Positions 55,829 through 64,000 of a DNA stretch of 64,000 nt are shown piece after piece. Position numbers and translations under genes: made by a program. Position 1 is the stretch's first letter; the number at the start of each line of letters is the position of its first letter. Origin of the DNA: Phycisphaerales bacterium (GTDB taxonomy: Bacteria > Planctomycetota > Phycisphaerae > UBA1845 > UTPLA1); the NCBI GenBank assembly GCA_022360095.1, contig JAKSDK010000668.1, positions 124,001 to 188,000 of the forward strand, written 5' to 3'. The notes beneath the pieces are model-generated. The model saw nothing but the letters and a program-made list of their open reading frames with translations. It did not search any database and was not told where the DNA came from.

Positions 55829-56599
55829 ATGTCCAAAAAAAGGCCCGATTCCGACGCCGCACGGCGTGAGCGCGCACACGATTCGCGAGACTCCGCCGCT
55901 CAGTTCGTCACGACCAACTGGCAACTCGTCTTTCAGGCGGGCGAAGGAGGCGATGAACTTGCTGATCTATTACGAATGTATTGGGCTCCGATCTATGCCT
56001 TCCTCCGACGTCGCGGCTATCAGCGCGATGTTGCCGGTGATCTCACCCAGGACTTTATTGCGGAAGTTGTGCTTCGGCGTGACCTCGTCAATCGCGCCCG
56101 CCAGGACCGCGGCCGCTTTCGCGCGTTCATCCTTACTGCACTGCGCAATTATGTGATCGATTCGTCGCGAACCCGTCAGGCAAAGACCAACCGTGAATTG
56201 CGCTTCATGCCGCCCGATGAGCTGGATCACATCATGGAGGAGCATTATGACGATCAGGACCCGGCCGAAGTATTTGACCGCCGCTGGGCGACAAGTGTCA
56301 TGGAGAACACACTTCGGCGTCTCGAAGCGGACTGCATCGCCGCCGGTCTCGAAAAACATTGGCAAGCCTACGAACTATGGGTTGTCGGACCGGCAAGAGG
56401 CCGTGAACGGCCGGCGTCGCTTGATATCGTCGCCGACGCCGTTGGCGCCAAATCCGCCAAGGAAGTGTCGATCCTGCTCCACGCGGTCAAGCGTCGGTTC
56501 GTGCGCACGTTCCGTCAAGTTGTCGGGCAAACGCTGGGCAACCCACGGGACATCGATGCTGAAATCATGACGATCAAACGCATTCTGCAGAGCGATTAG
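55829..56599 (+). CDS. ECF-type sigma factor (planctomycete group)
   Basis: This 256-residue protein has region 2 features 'FVTTNWQLVFQAG', 'LADLLRMYWAPIYAFLRRRGYQRDVAGDLTQDFIAEVVLRRDLVNRAR' in outline and 'FRAFILTALRNYVIDSSRTRQAKTNRE'. A region-4-like HTH lies at ~205-240 ('VADAVGAKSAKEVSILLHAVKRRFV'). It belongs to the longer planctomycete ECF groups. It is divergent from the kinase gene 53055-55673, sharing the intergenic region, which makes that kinase a probable partner. It is followed by a hairpin and a convergent gene. Confidence 0.88.
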   Translation: MSKKRPDSDAARRERAHDSRDSAAQFVTTNWQLVFQAGEGGDELADLLRMYWAPIYAFLRRRGYQRDVAGDLTQDFIAEVVLRRDLVNRARQDRGRFRAFILTALRNYVIDSSRTRQAKTNRELRFMPPDELDHIMEEHYDDQDPAEVFDRRWATSVMENTLRRLEADCIAAGLEKHWQAYELWVVGPARGRERPASLDIVADAVGAKSAKEVSILLHAVKRRFVRTFRQVVGQTLGNPRDIDAEIMTIKRILQSD

Positions 56600-56645
56600 T
56601 TTCGACGGTGCGGGCATCGTCAAAACCGACATTTGTAATTATGTT

Positions 56646-56680
56646 GGGGCCAGCCGCCCGCTTCGCGTACGACTGGCCCC
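56646..56680. terminator. Hairpin between convergent genes
   Basis: GGGGCCAG (56646-56653) pairs with CTGGCCCC (56673-56680) around a 19-nt loop. It lies between the stops of the sigma gene (plus) and the dockerin protein (minus). No T-run follows on either strand. Confidence 0.45.
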
Positions 56681-56710
56681 TACGAGAGTTGTCTTGTGGA
56701 TCACGCCCGT

Positions 56711-58147
56711 TTACGGACAGGCGGAAGCGTTTACTAACAGCGAGACAAACGCATCGAGATCGTCCGAATCAAGCGCCTCGCCGGTTGGTCCGTCCAGCTC
56801 CGCACAAATCCCGACCGGCGAGTTGCCGACGTACATGTCAACAAAGTTCTGAATATCTCCACCGTCGACCGTCGTGCTGCCGTCCAGATCGCCCGGGCAA
56901 TCACAGATTTCGGGGGCCACCGGAGCCAGAACGACTGAAGTCAGCGATGAAGGTGCAATCGGTCGGAACAACCCGAGCGTCGCGAGTGCTCCAGGCGCAG
57001 GCGGCGCGTTTGCATCAAAGCGGAAGTTGTAAAGCGTACCCCATCGTAGCGCATTGGCTGTGAGATCGTTGCCGGCCGTCCATGTCTCCGTCTCCCAGGT
57101 GATGTTGCTGCCGCCAACCGTCACGTTCCAGTCCGTCCCGCCATGAATTTCGTTGCTGTGATAATCGCAATCATGGAAACCGATGTTGGAAATATTGACG
57201 CCTGCAGGAATGGGAATCGAGAAGGATTGCCCGGAGGCATGAGAGGTCAGGTTCTGAACGGCATACTCGTAATGCCACATTCCGCCGCCAAGATCCGTAA
57301 CCCGATAGCCCAACCAGAAGCGACCGCCGTCGGCATCATTCATGGGAAGAAGCTTGACGAACGGGTCGGCATCCTGCCAGGCGAAGATGGCAGGCTCCTC
57401 TCTTACCGTCGGCCCCTGGGGTATAATGAGGTAGTTTGGCGCGGCGCCAACCGAGACTTCGCGCCATGACGCGTTGTTGTATCCGTTTCCAGCCGCCGTA
57501 TCGTCCTGTGTGACGTACTGGCCTTCGAAGTAATACTGCGCACCCGGGATGGCGAGATCGCTGGTTTGAACCTGCAGCCGCCCTCTAATGAGATTCGGTA
57601 CGCCTGATGCCGTTCTGCTGAACGGGCACGGAAAGACGCCCGTCGTCGCGTTCACGTCCGACTTCGGTCCCAGGAAGCTGCCACAACCGCTGCCGCCGGT
57701 CCCATTACGAGAGCCCGTGTACGGGTCCGAACAACCCACGCCGAGCACGTCGAAGCTGTTGGGATTGACACACGGGCCGCAAAATGTCTGATCCAGCGCA
57801 GAGAAACCGTGCTTGAGCCAACTCTGACCGATGTGCTCAAACTTACCGTCCATCAATCGGAACATGTTCTGGCCGATGATCGGGTGATGATTGATGCCGG
57901 GGCTGCCGCCGCCATTGTAGTCATACCAATTCAGGGGACTCGTGCCGATGTTGCACGACGTGGTCGCGATGGAAAATGCCATGATGCCACCGGAACCCCC
58001 CCACTCAACAAAGTCATTCTGATTCGCGCCACTCGCGCCTGAGACGCCGACACCGCCGACAATCACGTCGGGCACGGCGAGTGCCGCGGGCGCAGTGAGG
58101 CAAAGGCTGAGCATGGCTACAACGACGACATTTAGGCGATACGACAT
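56711..58147 (-). CDS. Secreted protein with C-terminal dockerin-like segment
   Basis: This 478-residue protein has a signal peptide (MSYRLNVVVVAMLSLCLTAPAALA). The body (~25-400) is rich in Gly, Asn, Trp and Tyr and contains 'GVGVSGASGANQNDF', 'NCNIG..LNWYDY' and 'WREVSVGAAPNYLIIPQGP'-type strands. I do not recognise it, but it looks like a beta-rich extracellular domain. Near the end are two EF-hand-like dockerin units: 'CDCPGDLDGSTTVDGGDIQNFVDMYVG' and 'LDGPTGEALDSDDLDAFVSLLV'. These suggest calcium-stabilised assembly on the surface, a common feature of this window's secreted proteins. No enzyme motif is visible. Confidence 0.8.
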   Translation of the reverse strand: MSYRLNVVVVAMLSLCLTAPAALAVPDVIVGGVGVSGASGANQNDFVEWGGSGGIMAFSIATTSCNIGTSPLNWYDYNGGGSPGINHHPIIGQNMFRLMDGKFEHIGQSWLKHGFSALDQTFCGPCVNPNSFDVLGVGCSDPYTGSRNGTGGSGCGSFLGPKSDVNATTGVFPCPFSRTASGVPNLIRGRLQVQTSDLAIPGAQYYFEGQYVTQDDTAAGNGYNNASWREVSVGAAPNYLIIPQGPTVREEPAIFAWQDADPFVKLLPMNDADGGRFWLGYRVTDLGGGMWHYEYAVQNLTSHASGQSFSIPIPAGVNISNIGFHDCDYHSNEIHGGTDWNVTVGGSNITWETETWTAGNDLTANALRWGTLYNFRFDANAPPAPGALATLGLFRPIAPSSLTSVVLAPVAPEICDCPGDLDGSTTVDGGDIQNFVDMYVGNSPVGICAELDGPTGEALDSDDLDAFVSLLVNASACP

Positions 58148-58685
58148 CGATCAACCCTCATCAAAAAGAAAACCTACCGTGAGTGTAAAAAATCATTCCC
58201 TACAAGCGCGGACGACTTGATTCTGCTCGCCGGGTCCCCTTGTCCATCCGCCCCCTTGCTAACACGTCCATCCTGACGCCAATGCGTCATATACACCTAG
58301 CCCGGTAATCGCGTCTTTGTGACATCGAGATTGATGAATGATCAAAGGTTCGCCTTCGACAAATGCGTGCTCATGACCGACAAATCCCGCGCAGAGATCC
58401 TCCCATGCGCGATTTCTCCCGCGAACTTCCGAAATAGTCGTCTCGACGGGCAGAATGCGAGCAAAGACCAATTGGCCACATTGGTAGATTCTGAAAATTG
58501 ACGGTGAAGCTTATCCGTGACCGCTCACCGAGATGAAGTTTAAGTGTCTTTTTGAAAACACTTTATCGTTGACGCCGGTCGGCAAGGGGCAACGAGATCA
58601 GTGGAACTCGCGGAAGCGCACCCCCACACAATATGGACCAACTGTTTCCTTCCGCGATCAAAGCGATTCAACGATATGGCCGCTC
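58148..58685. other. Intergenic region without a recognisable gene
   Basis: This gap is about 540 bp. The left part must hold the promoter of the dockerin protein. No gene is supportable. The terminator of the large cysteine-rich gene lies at its right edge. Confidence 0.4.
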
Positions 58686-58723
58686 AAAACAAAAAGAGGC
58701 CCGCCACCAAAGTGACGGGCCTC
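58686..58723 (-). terminator. Strong Rho-independent terminator of the large cysteine-rich gene
   Basis: On the minus strand GAGGCCCGTCAC (58723-58712) pairs with GTGGCGGGCCTC (58707-58696) around a TTTG loop. One T-G pair sits in the 12-bp stem, and TTTTTGTTTT follows. It lies 83 bp downstream of the stop at 58807. Confidence 0.88.
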
Positions 58724-58806
58724 TCATCATATCTTCACTTCGACTCGGATGTCAGCCGTTGCATGCGTCGTCCGCACGACATCGACCGACACCGCTCATC
58801 GGTCAC

Positions 58807-61800
58807 TTACGGACAAGTTGCCGACAAACCCGCCGCGGCAGCAAGCTGATCGAGGTCGCCCTGATCAACATCGCCGTCGCAATCGACATCACCTTGCGAC
58901 CAAGCGGCGTCCATCGCGGTCGGGAAATTGCCGCAAAGGATGGTCTTATCAGCCTGATCGACCACTCCGTCGAGATTCAGATCGTTGATCGTCGTCCCGA
59001 GTATATCAACGACAACCTCATTGACGTCATCGATATCGACATCGAGGTCACCGTCCATGTCGCAGCTCAGATCCTTGTCGAACGCGAGGTCCAGATTGGT
59101 CCAATCGCTGACAAAGTTCCGGCAGACATAGTCGATGTCTGCAGTGCCTACGACACCGTCCGCTCCGGTGGGCTTGGCCCCCGGGCTGGGTGTGCCGCCG
59201 GCAACGTCGCCACGCGAATCGCCCGGCTCGTAAGCCGCGGCCGTCGCCAGCGTCGTACCGAAAAAGTTGTTACCGTTGCCAAGGGTGTCCCAGGCCTGGT
59301 CGATACGAGTGAAGCCCATGTCGCGGTTAAGGGTGCCCCCGTTCAAAGCAAGGCCGTCCCCAAAGTAGCGAATGTCAACGTTCGTAAAATTACCATCACC
59401 GTCAAAGTCACCGAGGATTTCCGGAATGATGTAGTTGCCGGGGTTCAGCGCTGCGTCGGCCACCTGGAAAGCACAAGGATCATTGAACGCTTCCATCAGC
59501 TTGTCGATATCATCGACATCACGTGAGCCGTCCACGTTGAAGTCTCCGTGAATTTCCATTCGCGGAAAGATATCGCTGTTGCTCGAGACCGTGAAGCTCA
59601 GATCGGCGCCACAGGGGTCCCCGCCATTTGCATCACGATAGCCGATGATGCCGCCGGCGCTTCCGTCGCCGTACGTGTCGCCACCACCCAATGCCAGGCG
59701 GCTGGGCACGCGACCGTTGGGATTTCGGGCAACGCCGTAATCCGGAACAAACGTGGTATTCGTCGATCGGACGGCGTCCTGGGCAGCCTGTGAGAAGACG
59801 GGATTGTCATCGGCGTCGTTCGGTGTTCCATTCGCACCTGTGTAGTCCAACGGGTCTGCGTTCTTCGGAGTTGCATCCACAGCCGAATTGACGACGAAGA
59901 ACTCGGACAAGGCCGCAGCCGGCGTTGCTCCTCCAAGTACGAACGGCTCATTTGAGAAGGACGCGATGCTACCGAGAAGGTTGTTCAGGTAATCACGCGC
60001 AGCCGGGTTGCTCATGGCGGCCGGCCCCACGTCAACCGTTCGATCCCCTCGTGAAGCAAGGGTCTGCAAACCACCGATTTGCCAACCCGTGTTGGCGTTT
60101 CCGTTGTCAAGAACCGCATTCAGGCTCGGTCGCACGAATTCGGTCGCGGCCGGCTGATCGCCGTTTCGGTCAGGAACATCTTTCCTGACGTTGAGAATCT
60201 CGTACCGTCCCGAACTGGCGTCCGCGGCCGCACGGCTGCTGCCGAACAGACCTGTGTACCCCAGGGCGAGTCGAGCGTTCTGCACGACGCCTTCCATACG
60301 CGATGATCCACCGGCGTTGCTCGGGATGAACAACGGCCCCAGAATCGTCTGGGTGGAACTGGTCGTCTTGACGCCGATGTTGTCGCCTCTTCCCCAACTT
60401 GGGTCGATGCCGAGCGAGTTCATGCAGGCGTTTCGAGTTCCGGAACCCGAGTCACGCACGGCGGCGACCAGGTTTTCACCGGTCGGCCAGCGACCCGTCA
60501 CGAAGTGATGCTGGAGTTCCGTGAACTGGACGTTCTGCTTGCCGGTGCCGTGGTTGGAGATAATCACGACCGGAGAATAAGCGATGATGTTGTCGAAGAC
60601 CGTCTTGTCATTCGGACTGGCCGTATCGACGTTCAGTGACGTCGTTCCGCCCAACGGCAGGTCACGCTCAAGGCTCACCAGTTTCTGGCTGAAGTCGGTG
60701 CCGGACGAACCGATCGGGTTGTTGCCGTAACCGTCAACGAGCGGCGGCAGGTTCCACGTGGGGGATCCACCGGGCTGGCGCACGACCCATGCCATCGGCA
60801 CGTCGGTGCTGGCCAGATCGACGGACGTCGGGCAAATCGGCGTACCACTTTCGAAGAGACCGCAACCCGGAACCAGACCCAACAAACAATCGATAAAGAC
60901 GGGCAAGTCAAATTCCGTCACCGAGCCGTCAAGATCGAAGTCGCCATTTTGAGGCACCGCGGCAAACGGCGACATCAGCAACTCACCCACGAAATCTTGA
61001 ATGTCCAACGCATTTGCGACGCCGTCGCCATTCATGTCACCACGAAGCGCTACGCCCGGAAGACAGGTCGTCGGACAGATGGTGCCCAGGTCCACGGCGG
61101 AATTGTCTTCGCTGAACAATCGACCGTTCAGCACACCACGCTCCGTCAAAGGCTCAAACGGAATTGTTCCAAGCAACTGGAAGTCGATGAACTCATCGAC
61201 ACCATTGAGCGAACCGACCGAACGATATTGCACGACCCACTGATCCCACCAAACCGGCGGGAACGGCGGGCAGAGGTAGTTTCGGGCATTGGTCTCAAAG
61301 GTTGCGGGGAAACTGCAGTCGCCGTAATCGGACTGCTGAGCCGGGACACTCAATGGGAAACCGGTCCGCAAATTCAGATCCCCGTCAAGGTTAAGAAAAT
61401 CGTTGTTCGCACCGAGAATTTGAGCAAAGTTGGAGAACAACGTGGCTCCGGACATGTTCACCTGGCCACCACCGGGCTGAAGAATGACGGACGGCAGATT
61501 GTTGCAGTCGGTGCCGGGGCCGAGGAACAAGTGATAGTCGTTGAAGACGTAATCGTTTTGCCGCAGGCAGTCGCACTCGGTCATGATCGAGCAGTTGCCG
61601 AGCTCGTCGAGACACGCGCCCACCGCAGCAGCGCTGCTGATCGTGCTGCACTCGACGGTTGCGCACGTCGTATCGTTGCCCTGGTAGCAACCGCCCATAC
61701 CGAAACAGTCGTCGGGCAGGCGTTCTTCGCAAACTCCTCCCGGCAAACAGCAAGCACCGGCTCCGGGGCAGGCATCCGGGCCGCAGCTCGTTCCAATGCC

Positions 61801-62343
61801 CAGGAAAATACCATCTTCAACGGAACAACACTCCTGGAAGCTAACGCCATCCACACACGTGCCGTCACTCTTGCAGCAGGCGCCGGTGCAATCCACGGAC
61901 ATGGGTCCCGAACATTCCGAACCAACGCCTTGGAAAAAACCAAGACTGATGAGACAACTGGACAAGTCCGTTTCAATGCAGAAGCCACTGAGCAGACAAC
62001 ACGCGCCTCTTAGCGCCGGGCAGTCGGAACCTGCACACGTGCTTCCGTAGCCCTGGAACGTGCCGTTCTGGCTTCCCAGGACGTCACAGTCTTCCTTGGA
62101 CTGTCCGTCGAAACAATTGCCGTTGTTATCGCAACATGCGCCGACGCAGGACACGCCCGCACAATTTGTACCGTCACCACGGTATTCACCCTCGGCATCC
62201 TTGCATTCCGCCTCGGTCAGATCGTTGCAGGTGCCATCTCGAAAACAGCAGGCGCCCATCTGGGCCTTTGCGGCCGTTGCGACACTGAGCGACAGTGCGG
62301 CCGCAAGGCCTAGAACCAGTTTGCGAAAACTATCCAAGTTCAT
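58807..62343 (-). CDS. Very large secreted protein with GACC cysteine repeats and dockerin-like EF-hands
   Basis: This 1178-residue protein has a signal peptide (MNLDSFRKLVLGLAAALSLSVATAAKA). Residues ~30-265 contain about six tandem cysteine units of the type 'GACCxxxGxCxxxxxxxCxxxxGxxxGxxxxC', each probably tied by disulfides. Around residues ~435-495 there is a dockerin-like pair ('GDMNGDGVANALDIQDFVGELL', 'GDFDLDGSVTEFDLPVFIDCLLG'). A long middle region (~500-960) is beta-rich and unrecognised. The end has four more EF-hand-like units ('GDFNVDGSRDVDDIDKL', 'GDFDGDGNFTNVDIRYFG', 'DMDGDLDVDIDDVNEVVV', 'GDVDCDGDVDQGDLDQLA'). Together these indicate a calcium-dependent surface or scaffold protein. 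No catalytic motif is evident. A strong terminator follows. Confidence 0.85.
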   Translation of the reverse strand: MNLDSFRKLVLGLAAALSLSVATAAKAQMGACCFRDGTCNDLTEAECKDAEGEYRGDGTNCAGVSCVGACCDNNGNCFDGQSKEDCDVLGSQNGTFQGYGSTCAGSDCPALRGACCLLSGFCIETDLSSCLISLGFFQGVGSECSGPMSVDCTGACCKSDGTCVDGVSFQECCSVEDGIFLGIGTSCGPDACPGAGACCLPGGVCEERLPDDCFGMGGCYQGNDTTCATVECSTISSAAAVGACLDELGNCSIMTECDCLRQNDYVFNDYHLFLGPGTDCNNLPSVILQPGGGQVNMSGATLFSNFAQILGANNDFLNLDGDLNLRTGFPLSVPAQQSDYGDCSFPATFETNARNYLCPPFPPVWWDQWVVQYRSVGSLNGVDEFIDFQLLGTIPFEPLTERGVLNGRLFSEDNSAVDLGTICPTTCLPGVALRGDMNGDGVANALDIQDFVGELLMSPFAAVPQNGDFDLDGSVTEFDLPVFIDCLLGLVPGCGLFESGTPICPTSVDLASTDVPMAWVVRQPGGSPTWNLPPLVDGYGNNPIGSSGTDFSQKLVSLERDLPLGGTTSLNVDTASPNDKTVFDNIIAYSPVVIISNHGTGKQNVQFTELQHHFVTGRWPTGENLVAAVRDSGSGTRNACMNSLGIDPSWGRGDNIGVKTTSSTQTILGPLFIPSNAGGSSRMEGVVQNARLALGYTGLFGSSRAAADASSGRYEILNVRKDVPDRNGDQPAATEFVRPSLNAVLDNGNANTGWQIGGLQTLASRGDRTVDVGPAAMSNPAARDYLNNLLGSIASFSNEPFVLGGATPAAALSEFFVVNSAVDATPKNADPLDYTGANGTPNDADDNPVFSQAAQDAVRSTNTTFVPDYGVARNPNGRVPSRLALGGGDTYGDGSAGGIIGYRDANGGDPCGADLSFTVSSNSDIFPRMEIHGDFNVDGSRDVDDIDKLMEAFNDPCAFQVADAALNPGNYIIPEILGDFDGDGNFTNVDIRYFGDGLALNGGTLNRDMGFTRIDQAWDTLGNGNNFFGTTLATAAAYEPGDSRGDVAGGTPSPGAKPTGADGVVGTADIDYVCRNFVSDWTNLDLAFDKDLSCDMDGDLDVDIDDVNEVVVDILGTTINDLNLDGVVDQADKTILCGNFPTAMDAAWSQGDVDCDGDVDQGDLDQLAAAAGLSATCP

Positions 62344-62493
62344 GCTCTCTTTCCTCCAAAAAATAGAATGTAAGATGTATGCTGCTGGATTCTCTCGGAG
62401 TGCCCCCTATGTGCGTGCTATCCCCCCGGCCACCTCCTTTCTTTCAAGCGTTTCCACTCCGAGCACAAGTTTTCCATGACCATCGATGATTCA

Positions 62494-63609
62494 TCACTTC
62501 CACGGTGGGCCGACTTTGTTATAGCCGCTGATGCTGTAGTAGCGTCGCCCCCATTCCCAAGTCTCCAGGGTCTGACGAATCGTCTTCCGCTCAACGTGGC
62601 CGTCCGAGTAAAGGAAATTCGCCGTGCCGCCGAGCTTGTCGCCTCCCGGATGATGACGGCCGACGGCATTCGCCTCACTCAGCGAGCTTGTCGATAACAA
62701 TCCGTTCGCCTTATCAATGACGGACGACGGTCTCAGACCAAAGTCACTATTGGGGTTGCCGTAGGTATATCCCGGCGCTCCGATCGGCGCGGCGTATTCA
62801 TCGGATCCGGTGGAAGGATGCTGCAGCACGTTAATCGGACGGTGGCTCTTCGAAAGCAAGGAACCCTCCGATCCCTCTGAGACGACTTTCCAATTCTGAT
62901 TAAACTCGGTCGCCAGCATCGTCCGCGCCGTGTCGTCGATATCCTTCTCGTTGACAAACACGTTGATCCGAGCTCCCGGAACCTGACCGAGCTGGAATTT
63001 GTTACGCGGGAAAATTGCGGCATTGCCACCGTAAGCCATCCTCACGGCCTGTTTGTCCTGCAGCGCGCCGGAACTCGGCCCCGTTCCACCGTTTTGGTCC
63101 ACCTGGCCCTGTTCCCAACCGCGACTGCCCGGATTCGTGCGAGGCGTCCCTCCGTTCGGAATCGTCGGGCATTGAAACGCCTCTTCGGCGACCTGGTCGC
63201 CGCCGTACAGGAACCATGACCAGTGAATGTAACCAAATGGATGATCGTTCACCGCCAACTGGTCTTGAAGCTCGAAATTTCCCGCGAAGTCGAACGGATA
63301 AATATAGGCCGGCGGATAAACTCCGGTGCCTTCACTCAAATAAGAACCCATCGCTTGCGCGACATGGTGGAGATTGGTCGCACACTTGACTGCCTGTCCG
63401 TGCTTTCTCGCGGCGCTCAACGAAGGCAATAGGATGGCCAGGAGAAGCGAGATGATGGCGATCACGACGAGGAGTTCGATGAGCGTAAAACCGCTCGCAG
63501 ACTTCGTGATAGCCGTCAAACCATATTTAGATCTTCGTATCTTTATCGTTCGAGCGATTTGCATATCGCGACAGGGCAGCATCCGACCGGAAGAGGATTC
63601 AATCCACAT
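62494..63609 (-). CDS. Prepilin-like protein with N-methylation site and C-terminal DG motif
   Basis: This 371-residue protein starts at ATG 63609 (GGAGG 9 nt upstream). A prepilin leader of ~40 residues precedes the processing site G40-FTLIE, with Glu45 at +5, then the hydrophobic helix 'LLVVIAIISLLLAILLPSLSAAR'. The C-terminal 'GGTANFLYSDGHVE' is the processing-associated H-X9-DG motif of planctomycete pseudopilin-like proteins (DUF1559 relatives). The long leader is unusual. Such proteins are numerous in planctomycetes and probably build pseudopili or surface fibres. No secretion-machine gene is in the window. Confidence 0.93.
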   Translation of the reverse strand: MWIESSSGRMLPCRDMQIARTIKIRRSKYGLTAITKSASGFTLIELLVVIAIISLLLAILLPSLSAARKHGQAVKCATNLHHVAQAMGSYLSEGTGVYPPAYIYPFDFAGNFELQDQLAVNDHPFGYIHWSWFLYGGDQVAEEAFQCPTIPNGGTPRTNPGSRGWEQGQVDQNGGTGPSSGALQDKQAVRMAYGGNAAIFPRNKFQLGQVPGARINVFVNEKDIDDTARTMLATEFNQNWKVVSEGSEGSLLSKSHRPINVLQHPSTGSDEYAAPIGAPGYTYGNPNSDFGLRPSSVIDKANGLLSTSSLSEANAVGRHHPGGDKLGGTANFLYSDGHVERKTIRQTLETWEWGRRYYSISGYNKVGPPWK

Positions 63610-63788
63610 ACGAGAAAACCTCCGAAAAAATGAGGACTTCAGTTGCTACAACTTATGAGTGCTCCGACTTGACGAGAGTCCTCTTGCTAAAGTGACATTG
63701 TTCGTCGGTCGCACAAGCAATACAAATCAAAAAACAATGAACAATAGATTTACTTTTCGTGAGTGATCCACTGACGCATGACTGCGCA

Positions 63789-64000
63789 TCACTGCTTGCG
63801 ACTGCTTGTCAATCGATATCCACCACGACCGGTGCGCGTCGGCATCAGGATGACGGCTGCCCATGCCGAATCCTTTTTTCGAAGACGCGCGAGGACTTCG
63901 TGCCCTCCTTTACCGACTTTTTGTTCAAATTTCACCGTGTCTATTTCACTCGGATAGGCGTCGAGAAGCACTTTGACCGCTTCGTACTCGCGCTTTGTTA
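63789..64000 (-). CDS. Hypothetical protein, 5' end outside window
   Basis: A minus-strand frame open to the right edge ends at 63789; 70 complete codons are visible. The sequence runs 'TKREYEAVKVLLDAYP...EVLARLRKKDSAWAAVILMPTRTGRGGYRLTS', a small alpha-beta fold that could be a winged-helix or similar DNA-binding protein. An internal GTG at 63971 could be the start, but the open frame upstream argues for truncation by the window. No family is assigned. Confidence 0.55.
   Translation of the reverse strand, partial: TKREYEAVKVLLDAYPSEIDTVKFEQKVGKGGHEVLARLRKKDSAWAAVILMPTRTGRGGYRLTSSRKQ

Overview
The window looks like a chromosomal segment of a planctomycete, probably near Phycisphaerae. The evidence is the gene mix: TPR-tailed Ser/Thr kinases next to ECF-type sigma factors, DUF1573 proteins, secreted proteins with 'GACC' cysteine repeats and dockerin-like EF-hands, PEP-CTERM anchors, a prepilin-like protein with a C-terminal DG motif, and small CxxC zinc ribbons on membrane proteins. 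Base composition is in the high fifties percent G+C by eye, with one clearly AT-richer patch at about 28.6-29.2 kb. I see no transposase, phage gene or CRISPR array.

Layout. 0-1 kb: 3' end of a GLUG-repeat protein and tRNA-Ser(GGA). 1.1-4.9 kb (minus strand): a compact microviridin-like (graspetide) RiPP operon in the order precursor A, ATP-grasp ligase, precursor B, ATP-grasp ligase, HExxH metallopeptidase. Each precursor is followed by a terminator-like hairpin. This is the most striking system in the window. 5.4-10.5 kb: a secreted internally repeated protein, a zinc-ribbon membrane protein, a degenerate HD-GYP/HDOD protein and tRNA-Glu(CTC). 10.8-13.8 kb: an FmdB-like zinc ribbon, two small membrane proteins, an ACT-like protein with a histone-H1-like tail and a DUF1573 lipoprotein. 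13.9-19.9 kb: a sigma/kinase pair whose kinase carries a formylglycine-generating-enzyme-like domain, a PKD-cyclophilin fusion and a VTT membrane protein. 20.2-28.5 kb: DUF1573, rhodanese and MauE/DoxX proteins, then three signalling genes (heme-c hybrid kinase, REC-HDOD regulator, histidine kinase).

28.6-29.4 kb: an AT-rich GNAT gene and a 95-bp inverted-repeat element. 29.4-33.3 kb: a kinase and two ECF sigma genes on one strand. 33.5-37 kb: a nitrogen cluster of type III glutamine synthetase, glutaminase and, two bases downstream with a strong Shine-Dalgarno, a 34-codon gene matching the cytoplasmic C-terminal tail of AmtB ammonium transporters. 37-40.6 kb: small hypotheticals, a VOC protein and a secreted alpha/beta hydrolase. 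40.7-46.4 kb: a heavy-metal RND efflux operon headed by a histidine-rich exported protein. 46.8-56.6 kb: a thrombospondin-3-repeat lipoprotein, two more TPR kinases, a PEP-CTERM pair and another ECF sigma. 56.7-64 kb: dockerin-like secreted proteins, a very large cysteine-rich protein, a prepilin-like protein and a truncated gene at the right edge.

Start sites were chosen from Shine-Dalgarno spacing and signal peptides where these were visible. Family names come from motif recognition, not from database searches.
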